A stretch of DNA of 64,000 nt, taken from contig LUVW01000005.1 in the NCBI GenBank assembly GCA_001661515.1, positions 62,001 to 126,000 on the forward strand, read 5' to 3'. Origin of the DNA: Capniomyces stellatus (taxonomy: Eukaryota; Kickxellomycota; Harpellomycetes; Harpellales; Legeriomycetaceae). Positions 1-10,325 of the stretch are shown one piece after another (positions within the stretch are counted from its first letter, which is position 1; each line of letters starts with the position of its first letter). Below the pieces are notes generated by a model. It ran no database searches. It was not told where the DNA came from and worked only from the letters and a program-made list of their open reading frames with translations. Made by a program: the position numbers and the translations under genes.

Positions 1-99
1 TGGTATAACTGAAGAACATCGGGTTAACAAGAAAAGATATCAAACTTCAATAAAAAAAAAAGAAAAGATATCAAAAGAATGGAAGAAAAAAGAATTCAC

Positions 100-739
100 A
101 TAAGAATAATAAGGGGCAAGAATAAAACAAACAGGATGACACAGTTGTAGCCATACATGGAACCAAACTGACAGATAAGTTGCAAATATTCAAGTCAGAA
201 GGGTACACAGCAGTAGAATCCAAGTTTGATTTCGCAATAGGAGGTACAGGACTGATGATTCAAGTTAAGGACACGCCAGAACTATAAGTAACGGGTGATA
301 AAAGCAAAATCAGCTGGATTTCAGCAACCATTTCAGGCAAGTGTAAAACAGACACACTGTTTAAACTAGTTGTAGTGAACGTACACATTCCTTGGTGCAT
401 ACTGAGAAAGAAAAGAACAGTGGAGAAAGTAAATAAATTTCTTTGCAACACATCCAGCAAAAATTAACAAGACAAGGTCATAGTACTGAGAGACCACAGC
501 ATGAATACGGTAAAAGCTCAGAGCTGGATGAGCAAAATAACTCCAGTTTACCAAAGAGCCGACACAAATAACACAAAGGAATCCAGGATGCAAGGATGAA
601 AAAAGGAAACACACCAGACCACGTATTTTACTGTGAGATAAATAGTAGACCCAACAAGTCTAAAGTACTCAAAGATGTGAAGATGTTAGACCCCATACCA
701 ATGATTAGCAACTGGCTGCTTGGAAGGTTTGACAAACCA
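100..739 (+). mobile_element. Decayed non-LTR retrotransposon, AP-endonuclease domain
   Basis: From about 135 one frame reads as an endonuclease/exonuclease/phosphatase domain of a LINE-type element. In order come VVAIHGTKLT, a GGTGLMI segment, DKSKISWISATISGK, LVVVNVHIP, KKRTVEKVNKFL and VIVLRDHSMN (the usual GDFN-like position). After a frame change near 596, GNTPDHVFYCEI follows, at the position of the IDHIL motif. Two in-frame TAA codons (near 286 and 465) and the frameshift mean it cannot be translated as one protein. No reverse transcriptase is visible; the sequence runs into a single N at 740 and then into an unrelated gene. The family call rests on motif order and general knowledge of LINE endonucleases, not on a search. 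Another nuclease of the same superfamily is possible but less likely. Confidence 0.55.
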
Positions 740-740
740 N
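740..740. other. Single-N assembly junction
   Basis: One N separates retroelement-like sequence from codon H of the HTDVVP motif of aminoacylase-1. The switch from one homology to the other at this base suggests the N is a collapsed scaffold gap rather than one unread base. Confidence 0.7.
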
Positions 741-742
741 CA

Positions 743-2101
743 CACACCGATGTGGTTCCAGTATTCGAGGTATGTATTCAGTTGATTTATGAACATAGTG
801 ATGTATTTGTGTCTATGTCTGTTGGTTTGAATGTGTTGACGGATGTTTTAGTGAGTGTGAGGTGTCTTTTGTTGGTATACCCACATGATTTAACAATGTT
901 GGCTGGATATACATATTGGCGCAAATGTATATCAGGAATTGTGGGACTATGACCCATTTGCCGCAACCCGTGTACAACAAGAAGATGGCAGCCACAGAAT
1001 ATTTGCACGTGGAGCCCAGGACATGAAGGTCACAGGCAGTTGGTAAGTGATTGTGTTGGTGTTGGTGTTGGTGATAGTGTTGGTGATAGTACCATAAAAC
1101 TGATGTATGCCTTACTAACAATCAGAGTCAAATTCAACTGGAATATAGCTACTTGGAGGCACTGAGAAAAATCAAACAGTCGGGAAAGCAGCTTCTCAGG
1201 AATGTATACGCAATCTACTCGCCAGACGAGGAGATTGGTGGTGAAGACGGTGTGGGGTCATTGGTTAACACCAAAGAATTTGAGGCACTGAACGCAGGTT
1301 TTGATGTTGATGAAGGTATTCCTTCGTTCAATGATAAAGCCATTGTTATGTCTGCCGAAAGAATAGTCAGGTAAATGCACAACCATTAGATCTACATTAC
1401 TTTTATTATTCAAAAAAAATGCTGAACTCTAGCTAACAACAGCAACTTGGATTTGCGGATCGATTTTTAGCGCGTGTACATTCACAGCACACGGAAACAC
1501 CGGTCACGGAAGCCAGTTCATTGAGGGAACAGCAATCGAAAAGCTTCTCCCTGTCATCAACGAGATGATGGATTTAAGAGCAGCTGAGTACAAAAAGTAC
1601 TTATCATATGCCCCAGCGTCTTTGATAATGCAAGGAAATGTCACGTCTATTAACTTGACCAAGTTGAGTGGAGGAAAGCAGCAAAATGTTGTTCCAGCCA
1701 CATACTCGGTTACATTTGACATCAGAGTCACACCAAACACAGATATTGTCGAGTTCAGAAATATGCTGAATGGTCTTGCTGAAAAGTATGGCGTCGAGTG
1801 CGAAGTCCACAGCACCGAAACCAAAAACCCAGTTACACTAATGGATGCATCTGACAAGTATATATCGACAATGAATAGAGTATTCAAAAACAGAGGCATC
1901 GAGTACGTTGAGATTATCTGCCCAGGTGCCACCGATGCTAGATATATGAGATACAAAGGAATCCCAGCTGTTGGTGCATGTCCGCTGCTTAATCATAAAC
2001 TGCTGGCTCATGACCACAATGAGTACATTCTTGAATCCGAGTACTTGAAGGGAATAGACTTTTATGAAGAGTTGGTCACCGAGTTGGCCAGCGTCCAGTA
2101 A
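743..2101 (+). CDS. ACY1: Aminoacylase-1 (M20 family), 5' end missing
   Basis: Zn-dependent hydrolase that removes acyl groups from N-acyl-amino acids, normally cytosolic. Four exon pieces join in frame: 743-769, 936-1042, 1149-1370 and 1471-2101 (328 residues). Visible metal and catalytic motifs are HTDVVP, ARGAQDMK, PDEEIGG (catalytic Glu plus ligand), the GHGS dimer-interface His and a C-terminal LLAHDHNE. Conserved segments VTSINLTKLSGG and PGATDARYMRYKGIPAVG align with human ACY1 almost without gaps, and all three introns have GT-AG ends with matching phases. Human ACY1 is 408 residues and its HTD is near residue 80, so roughly 80 N-terminal residues are absent, exactly at the N at 740. 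The rest shows no stop, so this is probably a real gene truncated by a misjoin or an unsequenced gap rather than a pseudogene. Confidence 0.9.
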
Positions 2102-3481
2102 CGGGCTTTGATATCGTTTTGAAATTATCTTCATATTGTATTTGTTATTTTGTTGAAATACTTTGACCAATTCACTATAGCAAAGCTGAATTGAAATAAA
2201 CACCGCTTTATATAGCAATGCTTACATTTCTGATACAAAACTGTTGTTCATACTGTTGTTGAATATATTTTTAAAAAGTTAATTCGCGAAACGTAAAACC
2301 ATTTGATTAATTGCATTTTGTTTACGAGTTAAGTAAAGTATAACTCTAGATGCATTCTTTACAAAATCCATTCGAAAGTCGGTGTTTAAAATGAAACATG
2401 TTTTGCCATTGTGTTTCTATCAAAAACCTTTTACAGCGATTTAAAGTGGAAATCCGAATTTTCCATAGTACTTTAATAATTGATGAAATATCCTCTGAAC
2501 CAGCGTCTGCCGGGTATAAACGACCAATTGATTGTAGGTTATAAGCTAATGGTGCCACTAGTCACCAAAACCGCCGTATTTTATAGTTTTGTTTGTTTTG
2601 TTGTGCTGTTGTTTAGAAACGTAAGGAAATAGTGGAAATCAAACTGGTTAAACATGAAACAGTTTAGTCCAACATGAAGCAGACAGAAAAACAGAAAACT
2701 ATGCCTAAATACAAAAAAGCATAGCAATATTTAAACCGCCAACTATTGGCGAGTTGATCGGCCAGACTTTAAAATTAGTAATGTGGAAATAAAGAGTTCT
2801 GGAAGCAAAAAAGTTAGGATATACATCACATCCGATATTGCGGTTACTCTCTAGCTAGCAGCTCCATAGCAGCTTGCGACATTACAATTGAGTTGGACGA
2901 GTATTATTAGAAAAATACGGTGTTTACAAACAGCAACAGCAACAGCAACAGCAAATTATTAGCCGAAAAGTGCGTTTAAATTGTAGAAAAGACAAAAATA
3001 AGAGCACAGAGTGTGTTATGTAAGTTAAAAGTGAGATTCGAGTTGAGTATGGTTCTTGTAACTTTGGCTTGTGGTTTATTTGTGTAAATACCGAGTGGAA
3101 ACCACTGTTTTTATTCACACATTTATAAACCAATTTCAAGTAGTATTACCAGCAAACAGCAAACATCAATTAGCAATTAGAAATCAGCAACAAGTAAAGA
3201 GTAAACAGTAAAAAGTAAAAAGTAAAAAGTAAAAAGTAAACCAGTATTATCAGTTGTGGATGTCGTTAATGTCAGTACAGTCAGTACAGTCAGTANAAAA
3301 GTAAACAGTAAACAGTAAACAGTAAACCAGTATTATCAGTTGTGAATGTCGTTAATGTCAGTACAGTCAGTACAATCAGTATTCTAGTCAGTTATTTATT
3401 GGCATCGGTTTCAGGAGCCTGGGTTTTGGATTTGGGATTTGATCTAGTTAATCAAGCAGTTAGCCTTGTAATAAACTGAGC
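2102..3481. other. Intergenic, no gene recognised
   Basis: AT-rich sequence after the aminoacylase stop. It contains a short CAGCAA/CAACAG run near 2931-2954 and the duplicated block around the N at 3295. The small open frames here (for example minus strand 2346-2558) show no recognisable domain. Confidence 0.5.
3211..3380. repeat. Direct duplication flanking an N at 3295
   Basis: The block ending just before the N (about 3211-3294) recurs just after it (about 3296-3380). Both copies have a run of AAAAGTA/AACAGTA units, then CCAGTATTATCAGTTGTG, then repeated GTCAGTACA units. They differ at only a few bases (for example TGTGGATG against TGTGAATG). A duplication that brackets an N is the usual signature of two overlapping contig ends or alleles left unmerged. 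Confidence 0.75.
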
Positions 3482-4306
3482 AGGTATAAGAGGGTCGTAG
3501 TAGGTGGTTATTTCGGGATACAAGAGCTGGTATATATTGTTTCCCTGCACGGCTCAGTAAAAAATTGGTGACAAACCTGCTGAAAATAATTGTGGAGGAT
3601 CGATATTTTCAAAGAACGGCATTCTTACAGCTGTACGTCGTGTTGAAGATTATTTGAAAAATAAGAATACTTTAGAAATTGAGATGTCGACCAGTTCAAA
3701 GCTCTGGTTTGCAGAAGAAGAAAATAGTTTTAGCGAGTAAAGTTGGAATACATCCCAAGTACAATAAGCCTTACGGATACAATATTGTGCAGATAAGAGT
3801 TGATGAAGTGGGATTCCATAATCTCGGGATAAAGTACGCCAAAGTCTACAATTATGAAACTGGTTTGTTGTATAAGGCTCGAGCAGCTGGGTTGGGGGGG
3901 GGGGACCTATGAGGATGGCTCCACATTTGCGGGAAATCTGTTGGAGGCAACAAATGCGAGCCTTGTGAGTGGAGGCAATGTTTTTAAAGCACTTTGGAGT
4001 TAAGAACCACTTGCCCCTAGGTGCGTTGTTTTACTTTGACAAGGGAAGGGTGGTGCATTAAACAACGGGGATTCAGGAGGACTGCTGTACTTGACTGGAT
4101 ACAACAGTGCATCAACTGGGTTGGTTTCATTTGAAGGTGATCTAAGCATTACTGATGAGTCTGAAGAGGCAAAGTTGGTTGATATTCCAGAAAGTACTCG
4201 AGATGTTTTCATAGCCACAAGGGCAAAATACCATATGAGCTGGATTCTGGAAGAAGCAAAACTTGAGCCAAAAGATATTCCTACACACCTGGATGAAACT
4301 CGTTAA
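3482..4306 (+). pseudogene. Trypsin-like serine protease pseudogene (S1 family)
   Basis: Pieces in all three frames follow the S1 order. An activation-site-like KRVVVGG (near 3488-3508) leads to YIVSLHGS, CGGSIFSKNGILTA, VGIHPKYNKPYG, KYAKVYNY, a GDSGGLLYLTGY active-site block (near 4073-4108) and a C-terminal VFIATRAKYHMSWI. The segment where families have TAAHC reads TAVRRV, so the catalytic His is replaced. The active-site Ser box is kept. A TGA follows SVKNW, a TAA follows ENSFSE, and several frameshifts occur, one next to a run of ten Gs near 3894-3903. The gene is dead; the original product would have been a secreted digestive-type protease. The family is assigned from motif order, and single-base sequencing errors could explain some but not all of the lesions. 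Confidence 0.75.
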
Positions 4307-4410
4307 ACCCATTTATTGAAGCGGGAACATATGGAAGTGAACTGTTGAAAAGGCGTTGAAAGACCAACTCCTTGTACACACACTGTTTGCACAAATATAT
4401 TTTATGTGCT

Positions 4411-4642
4411 AAACATCCACTGGGTCACAGCTGTCTAAATTAGTAAACTGAACGCGACTGAATAAAAAGATTGTACTTTATTGTTAATCGAATTATTTAA
4501 AAAAATTCAATCAATCACAGCAACAGCAACAGCAACAGCAGCTATGACGGTGTGGTTAGTTCGAATATGTTATTTGCTGAAAATAGGGCCATATCAGATA
4601 TCCCAAAGTATAACACAGTTGGTTAAACTAGTAAATCAAAAA
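4411..4642 (+). repeat. Direct repeat, copy 1 of 2
   Basis: About 230 bp running from AACATCCACTGGGTCACAGC to a poly-A tract, with a CAGCAA microsatellite inside. It recurs at 5560-5790 with only scattered substitutions and small indels (for example GAACGCGACTG against GAACGCAACTG). It contains no coding sequence that I recognise and no terminal inverted repeats. Confidence 0.85.
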
Positions 4643-4646
4643 AAAA

Positions 4647-4695
4647 ATAAAATAAAACAAAACAAAACAAAATAAAACAAAACAAAACAAAACAA
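4647..4695 (+). repeat. AAAAC pentanucleotide microsatellite
   Basis: Imperfect AAAAC/AAAAT units lying immediately 3' of repeat copy 1. The equivalent position after copy 2 carries a TCAAA array instead, so the two copies have different satellite tails. Confidence 0.8.
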
Positions 4696-4902
4696 ATGCG
4701 ATACTGCCAAATCTGCGTTTTATGGATGAGTAGTGATGAATGACAATATATCCAACATATCCAATTACGCGGTTTAGGGTCGACAGCTCTGAATTGGTTA
4801 AGCTGTTGCTAGCATAGTGGCAGTATGATGATTTATTAGAAAAATGCCCCTTCATTAACTAGCTGAATGATCAAACAGTTAACATGGATTGACTAAAGAA
4901 AA

Positions 4903-5361
4903 GTGCAATTCCAAAAGCTTGTGATTAATTTGCACTTATCTTTAAACGATGGAATGGACGAAGGTGAGGTCAAAGTACCTCACAAAAATCAGGAAATGTC
5001 TTTTGACAATCCGATTAACCTGTTCTCCAGCTCGCATCTCAGTGATGTCGAGATAGATGAAACGGAGCCCACTTCAGAAATGGATACACCAACACCAAAC
5101 TAGACACAATCTCTGGAAAGTTCTCCTAAACATATGTTTATACAAATTCCATCATTCAAGTCCAAAGCTGCTAGAACTAGAGTTGCCAATGACAGCAGTT
5201 CGGAAAATGATTTTTCTGATAAAGACATGAAAGATGACCCCCCTCCCCCTCCCCCAACCTCACAAGTCACAACCATTTATTTCCATAATATGGCTCTAAA
5301 CATTCTTTTTCTTTTTAAAAAAGTAAAAGCAAAAGCAAAAGCAAAAGCAAAAGCAAAGTAA
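4903..5361 (+). pseudogene. Interrupted acidic low-complexity reading frame, unidentified
   Basis: One frame stays open across this stretch except for a TAG at 5101. The first part carries an acidic Ser/Glu-rich region (HLSDVEIDETEPTSEMDTP). The second continues in the same frame with SLESSPK, SSSENDFSDKDMKDD, a run of six prolines and an AAAAGC array giving alternating Lys-Ala at the end. The amino-acid bias looks coding, but no domain is recognisable and no splice site clearly removes the TAG. It may be a relic or two exons of a poorly conserved gene. Confidence 0.25.
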
Positions 5362-5559
5362 GATTTTAATAAAAAAAACTAAAGATAAAATAAGCATGGA
5401 GACGAGTGAAAAGAATATTTTGGAAAACGATCTCAGAACCCCACACAAAACAAAACAACAAAGCTGTACTAAAACTTAATGTACCAAAACTATATTATAA
5501 AACAGTAAATAAGTACATCAACTTCTATAGCCATTATAATATTACCGAACACAGAGNCC

Positions 5560-5790
5560 AAACATCCACTGGGTCACAGCTGTCTAAATTAGTAAACTGA
5601 ACGCAACTGAATAAAAAGATTGTACTTTATTGTTAATCGAATTATTTAAAAAAATCTAATCAATCACAGCAACAGCAACAGCAACAGCAACAGCTATGAC
5701 GATGTGGTTAGATCAACTATGTTATTTGCTGAAAATAGGGCCATATCAGATATCCCAAAGTATAACAGTTAGTTAAGCTAGTAAATCAAA
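5560..5790 (+). repeat. Direct repeat, copy 2 of 2
   Basis: Second copy of the 4411-4642 block. It starts directly after an N at 5558 in the sequence, which again suggests an unresolved contig overlap, allele or recent segmental copy. Confidence 0.85.
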
Positions 5791-5826
5791 TCAAATCAAA
5801 TCAAATCAAATCAAATCAAATCAAAA
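5783..5826 (+). repeat. TCAAA pentanucleotide array
   Basis: About eight consecutive TCAAA units, then broken AAAAC and AACCAAA runs to about 5908. Confidence 0.85.
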
Positions 5827-5908
5827 AAAACAAATCAAAAAAAAAACAAATCAAAAAAAAACAAAACAAAACCAAAACCAAATTCAAAACCAAAACCAAA
5901 ACCAAATT

Positions 5909-7200
5909 TAATATCAGAATCATAGCTGGAGTTGGAGTTGGAATTGGCCAGGCTGGTGATGGTTAGTTTAATATTTTGGATGATTCAAGATATTTAACAA
6001 TTGCTTAAACACTGTTCACAACAAGCGATCGTTTGGTTGTTGACAGATTGATAGTAAATGGAGTCTGGTTTGCTGAAAAGTACAAGAATGTTGGGAATTA
6101 GTGTAGATACAGAGATACCAATTGGTTTTTGTGTTTATTGAAAATCAGAGTGGTCTCAATAGTCGGTGTAAGTCTGGGATTTATGTGATGTATATTGGTA
6201 GCCTTATCAACGTGGTTGAGTATACATTTGGCCATGACGCTGATCTGGGTCAAATTGTTATGGAATATAGTTTTTCAAACATTCAGTATCAGCAACAGAG
6301 TTGAAATGACCAAACTGAAACCGTACAATAGCTAGAAAATAGCTAGAAAGCGACTAGAAAACGACTAGAAAATGACTAGACTATGACCAGGAAATGACAC
6401 AAGTGACGTGATTCAACTACTGGTGCAGATACTGAATCGTGCGAGAATAATGCTGTTTTGTGGATATACCGTTACTATCATCCGGTGCAGAGCCCGTATG
6501 CTGATCTATGTGTGGGCCAACTGGATATTGAAATCATGGCAGTGCTGATGTGGTTAGGCTGCTGAACAATTGAGGTGCAAAATGATATTCTGGTGCACTC
6601 ATCTGAGGCTGCATTTCTATTTTTGTCCAGCACATTACCGTGCAAAGTAGTGTGTTTGATTAATGATATTTAGATATGAGTACTACTGCAAAGCGAGTAA
6701 GCACAGAAAAGACGATGGCCTATACCTTACTTGGCCAAATGTAAATCAACTTTATTTCTACTGAATATTGCCAGTTGGCTTTATTTTTCATGGCAAGCAT
6801 AATCAATTCGACTATTTATTTTACTCCTAAAAATGGCGAGTTTATTCTTTTCAGTGATTCCATTCGTATCATTCGTTGTGCTCTGCAGTTAGCATCAAGA
6901 ATAATGTATGCAATCACTTTATATCGCTTAATAAACCAAGTAGGTGCTTTTTTATATACAATTCATAACACAAAATCATCCCAATATTATAATAGGATAT
7001 CAATATAAATAAAAAGCCAAAAAAACGAGTACGAGCTCGGTATAAGAACAATAATCCGCAATAACAATCACAACCACTCCTACCACGCCGCGCATTTCCC
7101 GATTACTCTTTTCACCCCCCTGCGCTCCCTTTATCTATATTATTTCCAGCATTTCATCGTGGTTTGGTCCTTTGTAGCTGTTGATGATATCAAACTGGTA
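5909..7200. other. No gene recognised; short tandem repeat inside
   Basis: Short frames such as 6122-6304 have no family signature. At about 6330-6380 there are four to five imperfect 11-bp units of the form CGACTAGAAAA/AGCTAGAAAAT. The rest is ordinary AT-rich sequence. Confidence 0.4.
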
Positions 7201-8664
7201 TTAATTTGCTTCATGTGGTTTACTGAAATAGCAAAGGTTGTTAATATCTTTTTTCCTACCTTGTTCATCATACTCTGGTACACTTTCTGTTGGGTTTATA
7301 CACTTGCAATGCTCCTCAGCTTTTTCCAAAGCTACAATCAAATACCCTGACTCTGCCATCAAACAAAACATATTCCTCAAGCATATCTTTTTGTTTAAGA
7401 TTGTATTGGCGCTGAAAACTGAATCATTCAACTCAAACACTTCTGAGACTGACTGGAACATATCTCTTGTCGCTGATTGTATAGTTTCTAAATTTGCATT
7501 TTTTTTTCTTTCTTCCTAAACACCGAATTGTTGATAAGTTCAATATTGAATGTATATAACTTGTTCTGTATGAGGACTATTACGTCTTTAGTATTTTTAC
7601 TCATCCTTACTATCACCAACGCTGTTGATAAATCAGTCACTCTAGATTTACCTTTTATTATTTTAGCAATTTTCTTGTAAATTTCTATTACTTTATCCCT
7701 CAGCAACTTTTTTGTGTGGTAATCGTCAAAAGCCTCTTTAATTTTATCAATTTTACTAATTTACGGGTAAGCGACTTTAATACCACTTACAACCTCAGTA
7801 CCATACTTGATAACTTTCTGATAAACCTCGTTGTACTTTTCCTGGTCAGTCTTGAAATAACCACCACTGCCCTCGTGCTTAGTCAACATTCTAACCAAAT
7901 CTTTTGCTATATCAACAACCACGAACTTGTACAAGTAATTATTGGTTTCTGATACATTTATATAAAACCTGAAAACCGACTTGTTCAAGTTTTTGACATT
8001 GCCACTAACATTACCATTAGAGCATGATCTATGACTAATTACTGGGTTTACGATCATACCTACCATACTAATTGTTTTTTTGGCGTTAAATCTGTACTCT
8101 TTTTTAATCAATGTTCCTCCGCTACCGTAAAGGCTGCCAAATTTGTTTAGAAATTATTCAACTGTATCACTATCGCTGAAAAAATCACCAGGCAATTCAC
8201 CATTTATCACTCCTATTATCCTGCCTATTCCTTCNNNNNNNNNNNNNNNNNNNNNNNNNNNNNNNNNNNNNNNNNNNNNNNNNNNNNNNNNNNNNNNNNN
8301 NNNNNNNNNNNNNNNNNNNNNNNNNNNNNNNNNNNNNNNNNNNNNNNNNNNNNNNNNNNGGATATATCCAATATTGATATTTCAAAGCAAACTATTGTGA
8401 CTTTTAAAACTCTGAAATCATGATAAAACTTTGTCATCGGATGTTCTCTGATTTTATATACAAATTTCCACATTTTGGTTGTATCGAAAACATCATTACT
8501 ATTTCCACTATTGTTTTTGGTTTTGCCATATTAATCAATTTACAAATATTATGTTTTAATCTTGGTATTGTAGATAAATATTATCTTACTCCTACAAACA
8601 AACAAGCTGCTAAAGTAAAATGACACCTACTGTAATTTTCCATTTGCAACTAGAAATTAAATAG
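7201..8664 (-). pseudogene. Unidentified minus-strand gene relic, possibly secreted
   Basis: On the minus strand one frame runs from the N gap to about 7488 and is coding-like (KKEYRFNAKKTISMVGMIV, FVVVDIAKDLVRMLTKHEG, LRDKVIEIYKKIAKIIKG). It is broken by TAA codons near 8150 and at 7758-7760. A second frame, 7201-7461, reads MFQSVSEVFELNDSVFSAN and ends at a TAA. On the far side of the gap, MWKFVYKIREHPMTKFYHD is in an open frame, and upstream near 8600-8655 a hydrophobic stretch could be a damaged signal peptide. I do not recognise the family. A short intron could bypass one TAA but not all the lesions. Decay is the simplest reading; the 125-base gap hides part of the locus. Confidence 0.4.
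8235..8359. other. Assembly gap, 125 Ns
   Basis: A run of 125 Ns inside the unidentified minus-strand relic. Sequence on both sides has the same composition and coding direction. Confidence 0.99.
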
Positions 8665-10325
8665 CAAACATCATGTTTTATTCTTGCTCCTATGTACACA
8701 ACCACCTATCAAATGTATGTTTGGTCTTTAACGCCAAAACATTGATGCACAGATTCCACTCTTGTATTTCTGTATTGCTTATTTATTTCTAAACACTGCT
8801 TTTCAGTATCACTAAATAATAATGACCACAGCTAATCACCACATTTGATTTGTGGCTAGATACGCTGTTGGGGTTTTCACACATCAAAAGTTCGGCTCTT
8901 GTTTGGCTTTTGCTGTTTTATTTGCTTTTTGCGTTCTAAACTCCAAACGAACCCACCAATATATGCATTGAAGATGATATATGTTAGTAAAATACAACTA
9001 AGCCAGTGCGATGGGCCATTCAAACTACTGGGGTATTCCTTTGGAACACATAGCTAGTAAGAGCACCGATTCTTTTGAATTTTTCAAGACCAATTTGTTG
9101 TAAAAGAACTATTGGAATGAAGGTATCAGTTATTAGCTACACAGAATCAACAAATAGGCTGTTTTATCTCAGCAGAAACGCGCAAATGGGAATATATTTG
9201 CCGTACTCGAATCTATTTTTTGCTTTTTATCTTGCCACTGCCTTACCATGTGTCTACTTGGCGGCTGATTGGGTCAGTCATTCAATGTTGATATTACTTT
9301 GAATTGTATGAGCATTAGGTACCTATGTCTGTTGTTGTTGAATTTGACTAGTACAGATCTTGACTGAACTGGCCGTATATTTATCAAAATAGGCTGTTCG
9401 CATTTGGAGGTTTTGGCAGTTTGAAATTGATAAGTATCCATTGCATAAATAACAATTTTTTTAAACGTGACACTTGGAACTATTCTGTCATTAAATTTGC
9501 AGTTGGTCAAATGCCTCTGTGCTTGCTGCAAATGCCTATTGTCTCCTTTTTAGCTTCATTATCACCTGAAAAGACATCTTTGATTTGAATTTTTGTTTGT
9601 GTTTAAATATCATTCCTTGCAGTTGGTTGATTTTGTTTTTAGATTAACACGATGTTGATGTGGCATTATCAAGTCAAGTGTAAATAAAAACAAGGTGATG
9701 TTTGGAGTTTAGTGACAGAAAAAACCCCTCAATTCAAGTTTAGCTGGACTAAGGTAAGCTTGGCGGAATTTACAAGTGCGGTAAGCGCGCATCTAGAAGA
9801 AAGAGAAGATATTTAATATGACACTTGTGTGTATTTAAACAAGATCATGAACTGACACATAAAACCAATTGGTTTCATATTAAAATTATGCAACAACGAA
9901 AAGGAAAAAAAAAGTGTGCAAATTGAAAAACAGTTTGTATTTATACTAACCAATAAACAAATGCGTGTTACTCGATAAATAAAGCGACACCAGTTAATCA
10001 ATTGATTGATAAAATAGGTTCAATAGTTTATGAATGGATTTTTTAGAGTTATTAGTATTCTTTAATTCAAGTTTAAATTACATATTAACAAAACACTAAA
10101 AAAGCAAAAACAACCAAGCCACTATCACCAAAATACAACCTCGGAAATAAACACACACAACAAGCACAAAATAGTTGTAATAGTGATAAAGAGGTAATAT
10201 AATCACTAAGCAGAAAGAAAATAAAAGGACTCTGTACTAGCTAGCATAACGGGAAAAAAAAATTGGCAATTAATCCAACATTGTAATTAAACAACCGATA
10301 CAATTAAAGTAAGAAAAAAGGCATA
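8665..10325. other. Intergenic upstream of SEC17, no gene recognised
   Basis: AT-rich. Small frames at 9075-9302 (+) and 9274-9531 (-) overlap each other and match nothing I know. The last 200 bases before the SEC17 ATG are A-rich and likely hold its promoter and leader, but no specific element can be named. Confidence 0.4.

Noticed and set aside
7488..8111. Reassignment of TAA to Gln to explain the in-frame TAA codons
   Set aside because: ACY1, the ADP/ATP carrier, PXMP4, ESS2, GGT1 and others end at TAA at the expected family length, so TAA is a normal stop in this genome.
9274..9531. An 85-codon minus-strand frame
   Set aside because: There are no recognisable motifs and no neighbouring exons; it also overlaps a plus-strand frame of similar quality.
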